Position numbers and translations under genes: made by a program. A stretch of 64,000 nt of DNA from Amycolatopsis eburnea (lineage in GTDB: Bacteria > Actinomycetota > Actinomycetes > Mycobacteriales > Pseudonocardiaceae): assembly GCF_003937945.1 (NCBI RefSeq), contig NZ_RSEC01000058.1:496001-560000 (forward strand), written 5' to 3'. The notes under the pieces were generated by a model. It saw only the letters and a list, made by a program, of their open reading frames with translations. It was not told where the DNA came from and did not search any database. Position 1 is the stretch's first letter; each line of letters begins with the position of its first letter. Below, piece after piece: positions 1 through 8,015 of this stretch.

Positions 1-1251
1 TTCGGCGACAACCGCGAGAGGGCCGCTGAAGCCCGGGCCGAAGCCCTCCGCCAGCAGGTCGTACGCCTTGCGCGTGGTGGATCCGGCGGGGTCGGTGCTC
101 GCGTCGGCGAACCCGAGCCGCATCCCCAGCGCCGGGATGGACAGTCCGACGAGGAGCAGCAGGCCGATCGCCAGCGGTGCCGCGGGCCGGCGCTGGACGC
201 GGTCCGCGAGCCGGCGCCACGCCCGTCCGTGCTCGCGCTTCTCCGCGTGCCGCCGGATCCCGCGTTCGAGCCGCTTCCCGAACAGCGAAAGCAGCGCCGG
301 GAGCAGCGTCACCGACGCGAGCATCGTCATCAGGACGGTCAGCGCGACCGACAGCGCGACGCCGCGAAGCCCGCCGAGCCCGAGCGCGAGCAGGCCGAGC
401 AGCGCGATGATGACCGTCGTCCCGGCGAACAGCACCGAGCGCCCGGCGGTGTCGAGTGCGCGTCTCGCCGCCGCTTCGCGGTCGAGGCCGTTCAGGATCT
501 CTGTGCGGTAGCGGGAGAAGACGAGCAGCGCGTAGTCGACGCCCACGCCGAAGCCGACCAGCATCATCAGCGGTGAGGTGTAGCTCGCGATGTCGACGTA
601 GTGCGAGACGACCGTGATCACGCCGAGCGTGCTGCCGACGGCGAACACCGCGGTGATGACCGGCAGCCCGGCCGCGAGCAGCGAGCGGAACAGGAACACG
701 AGGATGACCAGCGCGGCGAGTAGCCCGACGCCTTCCGCGGGCCCGCCGCCGCCGGAGATGCGCTCGATGGGCTCCCCGGCGAGCGCGGCCTCGACGGGAC
801 TGCGTTCGACGACGCCGGCGAACTTCACGATGTCGTCGTAGGGCAGGTCGGCCGAGGCCGCGTCGAACGCGACGGTCGCGTAGCCGATCCGGCCGTCGGC
901 CGACAGCGTGTCGAACGGCCCGGTCACCGACCGGACGTGCGGCTGCAATCGGACATCGGCCAGAACAGCGTCGATTGCGCCGCGCCGCGTCTCGAGCCCG
1001 TTGTCGTCCCGGAACACGATCTGCGCGCTCGTGTCCGATTGCGCCGTGTTCCGCAGCAGGTCGACGACTTGCTGGGACTCGGTTCCGGGCAGCGAGTTGT
1101 CGTCGTGGAACGCGGCTCCGGTGAGCCGCGAGGTGAACGTGACGCCGATGAGGAGCAGCGCCCAGAGCGCGACGGCGAGCCACCGGTGGCGCTGCGCCCA
1201 GCCGGCCAGCTTCGCCAGGCTTCCCCCGGTGGGGCGAGTGATGGTGTCCAT
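1..1251 (-). CDS. MMPL/RND family exporter, N-terminal part (cut by window edge)
   Basis: Integral-membrane exporter of the MMPL branch of the RND superfamily, expected to move lipids or hydrophobic drugs using proton-motive force. The 417 visible residues show a membrane segment at about 24-40, an extracytoplasmic domain, then a cluster of membrane segments from about 172. The segment GFGVGVDYALLVF (about 231-243) carries the family's conserved proton-relay Asp. The ATG at 1251-1249 opens MDTITRPTGGSLAKLAGWAQ. The C-terminal half lies beyond the left edge. It follows the response regulator on the same strand and may be its target. The substrate cannot be read from sequence. Confidence 0.9.
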   Translation of the reverse strand, partial: MDTITRPTGGSLAKLAGWAQRHRWLAVALWALLLIGVTFTSRLTGAAFHDDNSLPGTESQQVVDLLRNTAQSDTSAQIVFRDDNGLETRRGAIDAVLADVRLQPHVRSVTGPFDTLSADGRIGYATVAFDAASADLPYDDIVKFAGVVERSPVEAALAGEPIERISGGGGPAEGVGLLAALVILVFLFRSLLAAGLPVITAVFAVGSTLGVITVVSHYVDIASYTSPLMMLVGFGVGVDYALLVFSRYRTEILNGLDREAAARRALDTAGRSVLFAGTTVIIALLGLLALGLGGLRGVALSVALTVLMTMLASVTLLPALLSLFGKRLERGIRRHAEKREHGRAWRRLADRVQRRPAAPLAIGLLLLVGLSIPALGMRLGFADASTDPAGSTTRKAYDLLAEGFGPGFSGPLAVVAE

Positions 1252-1342
1252 GGTGGACAAGGATTCGCGTCCGGGGGCCTGCTCCGCGTCGAGCACGGGA
1301 GGACACTTGCGCTGCTCCCGGCGGAGTCCCTTAAGGCTCGTC

Positions 1343-1364
1343 CCGTACTCCCGGGGGAGTACGG
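1343..1364. promoter_or_regulatory. 10-bp inverted repeat between response regulator and MMPL gene
   Basis: CCGTACTCCC (1343-1352) and GGGAGTACGG (1355-1364) are perfect arms around GG. The element begins one base beyond the response-regulator stop and lies about 90 bp before the MMPL start. It could terminate the two-component transcript or be the regulator's operator at the exporter promoter. No T-run follows on the minus strand, which slightly favours an operator. Confidence 0.5.
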
Positions 1365-1365
1365 A

Positions 1366-2031
1366 TCAGGGGTTCACCCAGCGGGGCGTCACGGCGCCGG
1401 ACTCGTAGGCGAGCACGACGAGCTGCGCCCGGTCGCGCGCGCCGGTCTTGGTCATGATGCGGCTGACGTGGGTCTTCGCCGTCGCCGGGCTGAGCGTGAG
1501 CTCGCGCGCGATTTCGTCGTTCGACAGACCCGCCGCGACCAGGGACAGCACTTCGCGTTCGCGGTCGGTGAGCCGGTCCAGCGCCGGCGGCGGCGACGGA
1601 CGCGTGCCGCGCGAAGCGAACTCCGAGATCAGCCGCCGCGTGATCGACGGTGCCAGCAGCGCGTCACCGCGGGCCACCACGCGCACCGCGTGGATCAGCT
1701 CCTCGGGCTCGGTGTCCTTGACCAGGAACCCGCTCGCGCCCGCGCGCAGGGCGCCGTAGACGTCCTCGTCGAGGTCGAACGTCGTAAGGATGACGACCTT
1801 ACAGTGTACGGCCGGGTCTTCGAGGAGGTGCCGCGTCGCGGCCAGGCCGTCGAGCACCGGCATGCGGATGTCCATCAGCACGACGTCCGGACGGTGCTCG
1901 TGCGCGGCCTGCAGCGCCTCGCGGCCGTCCGCGGCTTCGGCAACGACGGTGATGTCGTCCTCGCCGTCCAAAATGGACCGGAAGCCGGCCCGCACCAGCC
2001 GCTGGTCGTCGACGAGCAGGACCCGGATCAT
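1366..2031 (-). CDS. NarL/FixJ-type response regulator
   Basis: Two-component response regulator of 221 residues. The receiver domain (1 to about 120) has the acidic pair D8-D9, phospho-acceptor Asp54 (VVLMDIRMP) and the conserved Lys in FLVKD. The C-terminal LuxR-type HTH (about 150-215) has the motif LTDREREVLSLVAAGLSN. It starts 7 bp after the histidine kinase stop, so kinase and regulator form an operon. The MMPL exporter gene follows on the same strand, and an inverted repeat sits between them, suggesting that the system controls the exporter; that is an inference. Confidence 0.94.
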   Translation of the reverse strand: MIRVLLVDDQRLVRAGFRSILDGEDDITVVAEAADGREALQAAHEHRPDVVLMDIRMPVLDGLAATRHLLEDPAVHCKVVILTTFDLDEDVYGALRAGASGFLVKDTEPEELIHAVRVVARGDALLAPSITRRLISEFASRGTRPSPPPALDRLTDREREVLSLVAAGLSNDEIARELTLSPATAKTHVSRIMTKTGARDRAQLVVLAYESGAVTPRWVNP

Positions 2032-2038
2032 CGGCCCA

Positions 2039-3103
2039 TCATCGCACCGGCAGCCGTGCGCGCACCCGGTAACCGCCGCCTTCGCGCGGCGCGGCCGTCA
2101 CTTCGCCGCCCAAGGCGCGGGTCCGCTCGGCCATTCCGCGGATCCCGTTCCCGGGCGGCGCGTCCCCGCCGCGGCCGTCGTCGTCGACCTGCACGGACAG
2201 CTCGTCGGCGCGGTACCCGAGCCGTACGACGACGGTCTTCGCGCCGGCGTGCTTGGCGACGTTGGTCAGCGCCTCCTGCACCACGCGGAACGCGGCGTGC
2301 TCGACGTCCGGCGGCAGTTCCCGGGCGACGCCGTCGATCTCGGTGCGCACGGTCAGCCCGGACGCACCGACCGACTCGGCCAGCTCCGCGACCCGGTCCA
2401 GCGCGGGGCGTGCGGTCCGGAGCATGCCGAGCGTCGCGCGCAACTCCTGGAGTGCGGTCTTGCTGGCGTCTTTGATGGTTCCTAGGGCTTCTTCGGCCTG
2501 CACGGGGTCCCGGCGGTGCAGCGCGGCGCCGGCCTGGACGTTGATCAGCGCGAGGTGGTGGCCCAGGACGTCGTGCAGCTCGCGCGCGATCCGGAGCCGC
2601 TCGTCGGTGGCCCGCGCCCGCGCTTCGGCTTCCTTCGTCCGCTCGGCCTCGGCCCGGTAGTGCGCGACGGCGCCGCCCGCGACCAGCGCGACGAACCAGC
2701 CGGTCATGAGGAAGAACGCGAAGTTGTCGACGTGCCGGCCGGTCCGCGAGCTGATCTCCCCGACCGCGACTCCGGCCATCGCGGCGACGGCGAGCAGCGC
2801 GGCGCCGCGGATCCGCCCGGCCGCGGCGGCGGCGAAGAGCGCGTACGCGAAGGCGAGGAGAACGAGCCCGTCCGGATCGGTCAGCGGGTAGTAGAGCGCG
2901 CAGCAAACGAGCGTTAACCCGGCGACGCTCAGCGGGTACGTCCGGCGGAAGAACAGCGCGGCGCAGCAGAGGACGGTCAGCACCCACCCGATCGCGGCGT
3001 GGTGCGGCGGCTTGGCGCCGTCGTTCAGGACGGCGAAGAGCGAGCCGACGAGCACGGCGACGGTGACCGCGAGCTCGGCCGCGTAGCGCCGCAACCAGGA
3101 CAT
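2039..3103 (-). CDS. Sensor histidine kinase, HisKA_3 type
   Basis: Membrane-bound sensor kinase of 354 residues and partner of the downstream response regulator. The N-terminal 150 residues hold about five or six membrane segments with very short loops, so the signal is probably sensed in or at the membrane. A short coiled coil (150-170) leads to the HisKA_3 motif RIARELHDVLGHH with phospho-acceptor His177. The C-terminal HATPase_c domain has the N-box around EALTNVAKHAG and the glycine box DDDGRGG. This architecture is usual for actinobacterial NarL-type kinases. The signal is unknown. Confidence 0.93.
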   Translation of the reverse strand: MSWLRRYAAELAVTVAVLVGSLFAVLNDGAKPPHHAAIGWVLTVLCCAALFFRRTYPLSVAGLTLVCCALYYPLTDPDGLVLLAFAYALFAAAAAGRIRGAALLAVAAMAGVAVGEISSRTGRHVDNFAFFLMTGWFVALVAGGAVAHYRAEAERTKEAEARARATDERLRIARELHDVLGHHLALINVQAGAALHRRDPVQAEEALGTIKDASKTALQELRATLGMLRTARPALDRVAELAESVGASGLTVRTEIDGVARELPPDVEHAAFRVVQEALTNVAKHAGAKTVVVRLGYRADELSVQVDDDGRGGDAPPGNGIRGMAERTRALGGEVTAAPREGGGYRVRARLPVR

Positions 3104-3298
3104 GCGCCGAGTTTAGGCGGCGTAACTGGAGTTGATCGTGGCCGCCGTCCTGCTGGTCGCGGGCTGTGGCGTCGGCTCGGTGCTGCCGAAGGACGCGGGG
3201 CCAGCACCGCTCGGGACCTGCTCCGGACACGGAGGCGTGCGCACCTGGCTGTGACGAAACCGCCACTCGGACGGAAACCCGCCACCCCGTAGGTACAG

Positions 3299-3315
3299 TG
3301 CATGAAGTTGCATGA
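3299..3315. promoter_or_regulatory. TGCATGA direct repeat, one helical turn apart
   Basis: TGCATGA occurs at 3299-3305 and 3309-3315, 10 bp apart. The second copy is part of a near-palindrome TTGCATGATGCGAA. The pair lies 20-36 bp upstream of the exporter gene starting at 3335, where a promoter and operator are expected. No regulator gene adjoins it. Confidence 0.35.
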
Positions 3316-3334
3316 TGCGAACTAACTACACACC

Positions 3335-4753
3335 GTGGGGGTGCTGGTGTCCCGTCCCGAGCGGTCCGGCCGCGCGATCGTCGTCGTGCTCGCTTCGTGC
3401 GGGCTCGTCGCGTCGTTCATGCAGACGCTGGTCGTGCCGCTGATCCCGGTCTTCCCGCGGCTGCTGAACGCCTCGCCCGCCGACGCGTCCTGGGTGGTCA
3501 CCGTGACGCTGCTGGCCGCCGCCGTCATCACCCCGGTCAGCGGGCGGCTCGGCGACCTCTACGGCAAGCGGCGGATGATCCTGGTCAGCCTCGCGCTGCT
3601 CATCGCCGGCTCGGTCGTGTCCGCGACGACGAGCGCGCTCGCGTTCCACATCATCGGGCGCGGGCTGCAGGGCTGCGCGATGGGCGTGATCCCGCTCGGC
3701 ATCAGCATCATGCGCGACGAGCTCCCGCCCGAACGCGTCGGCGGCGCGATCTCGCTGATGAGCGCGACGCTCGGGGTGGGCGGCGCGATCGGGCTGCCGG
3801 TCGCGGCCGTCGTCGCCGAGAACGCCGACTGGCACGTGCTGTTCTGGATGGCCGCCGGCCTCGGGCTCTTCTTCGCGCTGCTGATCCTCAAGTTCGTCCC
3901 GGAGTCGCCGCTGCGCACCCCCGCGCCGTTCGACTACTTCGGCGCCTTCGGGCTCGCCGCGGGTCTGGTCTGCCTGCTGCTGCCGGTGGTGAAGGGAGCC
4001 GCCTGGGGCTGGACCAGCACGCCGACGCTGGGGTTCGCCGCGGCGGCCGTCGTCGTGCTGCTCGCCTGGGGCACCTACCAGCTGCGCCGGCGCGACCCGC
4101 TCGTCGACCTGCGGGTGTCCGCGCGCCGCCCGGTGCTGTTCACGAACCTCGCGTCGATCATGGTCGGGTTCTCGATGTACGCCATGGCGTTGTCGTTCCC
4201 GCAGCTGCTGCAGGCGTCGGCGTCGACCGGGTACGGCCTGGGCCAGACGATGGTGCAGTCCGGGCTGTCCCTGGCGCCGAACGGCCTCGTGATGATGCTG
4301 CTGTCGCCCGTCTCGGCACGGCTCATCACCCGCTTCGGCCCGCGCCCGACCCTGATGACCGGCGCGCTGGTGATCGCCGCCGGGTACGTGTTCGCGATCC
4401 TGCTGATGGGCAACGCCTTCGAGCTGATCACGGCGTCGGTGATCATCGGCGCGGGCGTCGGCATCGCGTACGCGGCGATGCCCGCGTTGATCATGGGTTC
4501 GGTGCCGGTCACCGAAACGGCGTCGGCGAACGGCCTGAACTCCCTGATGCGCTCGGTCGGCACGGCGGTCTCCAGCGCGGTGATGGCCGCGATGCTGGCC
4601 CAGCTGACGATCACCGTCGGCGGGCTCGCGGTGCCGTCGCTGTTCGGTTTCCGGGCCACGTTCGCGGTGGCCGCGCTCGCCGCGCTGACCGGCGTGCTGC
4701 TCGCCGGGCTGGTGCCGAAGACGCGCACCGCGCCGGAGCTGGTCCCCGCCTAG
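3335..4753 (+). CDS. MFS drug exporter, DHA2 (14-TMS) type
   Basis: Major facilitator transporter of 472 residues, probably a proton-driven multidrug exporter. Hydrophobic segments run through the whole protein. The loop after TM2 carries motif A as GRLGDLYGKRRM (about 71-82). The start is uncertain: GTG at 3335 gives the longest form, and GTG codons at 3341 and 3347 follow a G-run that could act as a ribosome site. The stop TAG overlaps that of the convergent methyltransferase in the tetranucleotide CTAG (4750-4753). Substrate unknown. Confidence 0.88.
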   Translation: MGVLVSRPERSGRAIVVVLASCGLVASFMQTLVVPLIPVFPRLLNASPADASWVVTVTLLAAAVITPVSGRLGDLYGKRRMILVSLALLIAGSVVSATTSALAFHIIGRGLQGCAMGVIPLGISIMRDELPPERVGGAISLMSATLGVGGAIGLPVAAVVAENADWHVLFWMAAGLGLFFALLILKFVPESPLRTPAPFDYFGAFGLAAGLVCLLLPVVKGAAWGWTSTPTLGFAAAAVVVLLAWGTYQLRRRDPLVDLRVSARRPVLFTNLASIMVGFSMYAMALSFPQLLQASASTGYGLGQTMVQSGLSLAPNGLVMMLLSPVSARLITRFGPRPTLMTGALVIAAGYVFAILLMGNAFELITASVIIGAGVGIAYAAMPALIMGSVPVTETASANGLNSLMRSVGTAVSSAVMAAMLAQLTITVGGLAVPSLFGFRATFAVAALAALTGVLLAGLVPKTRTAPELVPA

Positions 4754-5556
4754 TTCTTGCGCGCCACCAGCGCCAGCCCGCCGCACTCGGCCGGGTCGGC
4801 CGGCACGTCCGCGGGGTCGTCCGGCCGCCACTCGGGGATGAACACGACGCCCGGGTCGAGGATCTCGAAGCCGTCGACCAGCGCGCGCAGTTCGTCGGCC
4901 GAGCGCGGGGTCACGGGGTTCGCGCTCTTCTGGTACATCGCGACCGCGCGGGCAGTGCCGTCGCTCTGCTGCTCGTACGTCGCGGACGACAGCGCGAGGT
5001 AGCTGCCGGGCGCGAGCGCGTCGCGGTAGGCGGCGATCAGCCGGGCCGGGTCCCGTTCGTCCGGGATGAAGTGCACGAACAGCGCCATCACGACCATCAC
5101 CGGCTGGTCCAGGTCCAGCATCGTCTCGGTGATGTCGTGTTCGAGGACGTCATCGGGGAACTCGGCGTCGGCGTGCACCATCGCGGCGTTCTCGTTGTCC
5201 TCGAGGACGATCTCGCTGTGCGCGACGGCGATCGGTTCGTTGTCGACGTAGACGATCCGCGCGGTGGGGTCGACCGCGTGCGCCACCTCGTGCACGTGCC
5301 CGACGGTCGGCATGCCCGACCCGATGTCGAGGAACTGCCGGATGCCCTGGTCCATCCCGAACCGGATGGCCCGGCGCAGCCACTGCCGGTTCAGCCGCGC
5401 CCGCTCCCGCGCGTTCGGCTGCGCGGTCAGCACTTGCTCGGCGAACATCCGGTCCACGGCGTAGTTCAGCTGGCCGCCGAGGATGTAGTCGTACACCCGC
5501 GCGGGGTTCGGCTTGTCGAGGTCGATACCCCGTCTGGCGTACTCGTCTTCGCTCAC
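4750..5556 (-). CDS. SAM-dependent methyltransferase, DUF574 (Methyltransf_19) family, copy 1
   Basis: Protein of 268 residues in the actinobacterial SAV2177/DUF574 family, which has a Rossmann methyltransferase fold but no settled substrate. Family hallmarks are the N-terminal RVYDYILGGQLNYAVDR, the SAM-binding loop FLDIGSGMPTVGHVHE and the C-terminal GGLALVARKN. The next gene upstream (5608-6408) is a close paralogue, so this is a tandem duplication. The 51-bp gap could allow co-transcription or a separate promoter. Confidence 0.9.
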   Translation of the reverse strand: MSEDEYARRGIDLDKPNPARVYDYILGGQLNYAVDRMFAEQVLTAQPNARERARLNRQWLRRAIRFGMDQGIRQFLDIGSGMPTVGHVHEVAHAVDPTARIVYVDNEPIAVAHSEIVLEDNENAAMVHADAEFPDDVLEHDITETMLDLDQPVMVVMALFVHFIPDERDPARLIAAYRDALAPGSYLALSSATYEQQSDGTARAVAMYQKSANPVTPRSADELRALVDGFEILDPGVVFIPEWRPDDPADVPADPAECGGLALVARKN

Positions 5557-5607
5557 TGCGGCTCCCGTGATCAGGGTGTGCGGCCGAGGATAACCGGACC
5601 GCGCCGC

Positions 5608-6408
5608 CTAGATCTTCCGCGCCACCAGCGCCAGCCCGCCCGAGCGCTCCGGCGGGTCCTCGAGCGGCTCGTCCGGGCGCCACTCCGGCGTGAACACCAC
5701 GCCCGGCGGCAGGATCTCGAAGCCCTTCACGAGCGCGCTCAGCTCGTCGGGGGAGCGCAGCGTCAACGGCGTCCCGCTCTTTTCGTACAGCGCAACCGAG
5801 CGCTGCGTCTCCTCGCCCTGCCCTTCCCACGTCCCCGACGACAGCGCCAGGTAGCTGCCCGGCGCGAGCACGTCCCGGTAGCGGCCGATCAGGCCGGCCG
5901 GGTCGCGGGAGTCCGGGATGAAGTGCACGAACGCGGCCATGATGACCATGACCGGCTCGCTGAAGTCGATCATCGCCTCGGTCGTCGGGTGCTCCAGCAC
6001 CTCGTCCGCGTACTCGGCGTCGGCCTGGACCATCGCCGCGTTGTCGTTGTTCTCGAGGACGATTTCGCTGTGCGCGACGGCGATCGGCTCGTTGTCGACG
6101 TACACCACCCGCGACGCCGGATCGACCGCCTGGACGACCTCGTGCACGTGCCCGACGGTCGGCATGCCCGACCCGATGTCGAGGAACTGCCGGATGCCCT
6201 GCTCCGCGCCGAACCGCGCGGCCCGGCGCAGCCACGCCCGGTTGGTCAGCGCCATGTGCTGCGCGTTCGGCAGCACCCCGAGGATCTGGTCGGCGAACAT
6301 CCGGTCGACGGCGTAGTTGAGCCTCCCGCCGATCATGTAGTCGTACACGCGTGCCGCGTTCGGTCTCTCGAGGTCGATGCCCCGCTTCGCGTGTTCGTCT
6401 TCGCTCAT
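5608..6408 (-). CDS. SAM-dependent methyltransferase, DUF574 (Methyltransf_19) family, copy 2
   Basis: Paralogue of the downstream gene, 266 residues, with the same family signatures (RVYDYMIGGRLNYAVDR, FLDIGSGMPTVGHVHE, GGLALVARKI). Large blocks are identical to copy 1, including the region around VDNEPIAVAHSEIVLE. Differences are spread through the protein, notably around EYADEVLEHPTTEAMIDFSEP, which suggests a lineage-specific duplication followed by divergence. The substrate is unknown. The ATG at 6408 opens MSEDEHAKRG, matching MSEDEYARRG in copy 1. Confidence 0.9.
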   Translation of the reverse strand: MSEDEHAKRGIDLERPNAARVYDYMIGGRLNYAVDRMFADQILGVLPNAQHMALTNRAWLRRAARFGAEQGIRQFLDIGSGMPTVGHVHEVVQAVDPASRVVYVDNEPIAVAHSEIVLENNDNAAMVQADAEYADEVLEHPTTEAMIDFSEPVMVIMAAFVHFIPDSRDPAGLIGRYRDVLAPGSYLALSSGTWEGQGEETQRSVALYEKSGTPLTLRSPDELSALVKGFEILPPGVVFTPEWRPDEPLEDPPERSGGLALVARKI

Positions 6409-6452
6409 CCGCCGCTCCCGGGCTCAGGGTGTGACGGGAGAATAGTCCGGTT

Positions 6453-8015
6453 CTACAGCAGCGGCGGCACCGCGGCGTCGATGAGGTGCGGACCGGGTTC
6501 GGCGAAGGCGCGCTGCAACTGCTCGGCGAGCTCCTCGGCGGTCGTCGCCCGCGTCGCGGGAACGCCCATGCCTTCCGCGATCTTCACGAAGTCCATGTCC
6601 GGGCGCGAAAGGTCGAGCAGCTCGTTCGCCTTCGGGCCGCCCGACGCCGCACCGACGCGCTGCAGCTCCAGCCGCAGGATCGCGTACGCGCGGTTGTTGA
6701 GCACCACTGTCGTGACGTTCAGGTTCTCGCGCGCCTGCGTCCAGAGCGCCGAGATCGTGTACAACGCGCTGCCGTCCGATTGCAGGTTCAGGACGGGACG
6801 GTCCCGTCCCGCCACCGCCGCGCCGGTCGCGACCGGCATGCCGTAGCCGATCGCGCCGCCGGTGAGCGTCAGGACGTCGTGGCGCGGCGCGCCCGCGGTC
6901 GCCGCCGGCAGCATCAGGCCGGACGTGTTGGCTTCGTCGGCGATGATCGCGTTCTCCGGCAGCAGCGCGCCGATGACGTCGACCCAGTTCTGCGGAGTCA
7001 GCGGCCCGGTCGGCAGCGCGGGCCGGGACGGCTCCTGCAGCACCGGTTCGGTGTCCGCGGCGACGAGCTCCGCGACCTCGTTCAGCGCGCGCGTGACGTC
7101 CTGGCCGACGGACGCGAGCGTGTGCACCTGCGCACCTTCCGGCGTAAGGTCGCTCGCCTTACCCGGGTAGGCGAAGAACGACACCGGCGCCTTCGTGCCC
7201 GCGACGACGAGGTGCTTGATCCCGTCGAGCTGGTACGCGACCTGTTCGGCGAGGTAGCCCAGGCGCTCGATGTTCGGCAGGCCCGCGCCGCGCTCCAGAC
7301 GAGACGGGAACGTCTCGACGAAAGTCTTCGCACCGGTCGCGGCGGCGATCCGGCTTGCCGCGCGCAGCCCCTCCTCGCGGCACGCGCCACCGCCGATGAG
7401 CAGCGCGACCGGCTCTCCGGTGCCGAACACCGCGGCGACGTCCTTGACCGTCGTGACGTCGACGGCCTGCGGCACGCGCGGCGGGATCGGAGCGCAGGTC
7501 TCGCCGCCGTCACCCCACGACGCGTCCGCGGGCAGGATCAGCGTCGCGACGCGGCCGGGCGCGTCCTGGGCCGCGGCGACCGCGGCGGCGGCGTCGGCCC
7601 CGACGTCCTTGGTGTGTTCCGAGCGCCGCACCCAGCCTTCCAGCGAGCCCGCGACCGCCTCGATGTCCGACTCCAGCGGGGCGTCGTACTGCTTGTGGTA
7701 GGTCGCGTGGTCGCCGACGACGTTGACGATCGGCGTGTGCGCGCGCCGCGCGTTGTGCAGGTTCGCCAGGCCGTTGCCCAGGCCCGGGCCGAGGTGCAGC
7801 AGCGTCGCGGCCGGCTTGTCCGCGATGCGCGCGTAGCCGTCCGCGGCACCCGTGACGACGCCTTCGAACAGCGCGAGCACGCCCCGCATCTCCGGGACGG
7901 TGTCGAGCGCGGCGACGAAGTGCATCTCCGACGTGCCGGGGTTCGCGAAGCACACCTCGACGCCGGAGTCGACCAGCGTGCGGATCAGGGACTGGGCGCC
8001 GTTCAACTCACTCAT
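6453..8015 (-). CDS. Thiamine-diphosphate enzyme, acetolactate synthase large-subunit-like
   Basis: ThDP-dependent enzyme of 520 residues with PYR, central and PP domains in the usual order. The activating Glu of the PYR domain appears in VLALFEGVVTGAADGYARIA and the C-terminal domain holds the ThDP/Mg site. It belongs to the acetolactate-synthase/benzoylformate-decarboxylase branch often labelled acetolactate synthase in actinomycetes, but no small subunit is nearby and biosynthetic activity is doubtful. Its start overlaps the stop of the upstream FAD oxidase by 4 bp (ATGA), so the two are probably co-translated and may act in sequence on a 2-hydroxy/2-keto acid; that is an inference. Confidence 0.86.
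   Translation of the reverse strand: MSELNGAQSLIRTLVDSGVEVCFANPGTSEMHFVAALDTVPEMRGVLALFEGVVTGAADGYARIADKPAATLLHLGPGLGNGLANLHNARRAHTPIVNVVGDHATYHKQYDAPLESDIEAVAGSLEGWVRRSEHTKDVGADAAAAVAAAQDAPGRVATLILPADASWGDGGETCAPIPPRVPQAVDVTTVKDVAAVFGTGEPVALLIGGGACREEGLRAASRIAAATGAKTFVETFPSRLERGAGLPNIERLGYLAEQVAYQLDGIKHLVVAGTKAPVSFFAYPGKASDLTPEGAQVHTLASVGQDVTRALNEVAELVAADTEPVLQEPSRPALPTGPLTPQNWVDVIGALLPENAIIADEANTSGLMLPAATAGAPRHDVLTLTGGAIGYGMPVATGAAVAGRDRPVLNLQSDGSALYTISALWTQARENLNVTTVVLNNRAYAILRLELQRVGAASGGPKANELLDLSRPDMDFVKIAEGMGVPATRATTAEELAEQLQRAFAEPGPHLIDAAVPPLL

Noticed and set aside
1246-1258. GTCCATGGTGGAC as another member of the 13-mer family
   Set aside because: It spans the MMPL start codon, has a GC-rich centre and lacks the rare-codon and frame pattern of the others.
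3397-6846. Very long plus-strand open frame of over 1100 codons
   Set aside because: It runs across three real genes on both strands and is rich in Arg, the usual artefact of an off-frame reading in high-GC DNA.
6453-8015. True biosynthetic acetolactate synthase (ilvB)
   Set aside because: No small subunit or other branched-chain amino acid genes adjoin it, and it is coupled to a hydroxyacid oxidase; the general ThDP-enzyme label is safer.
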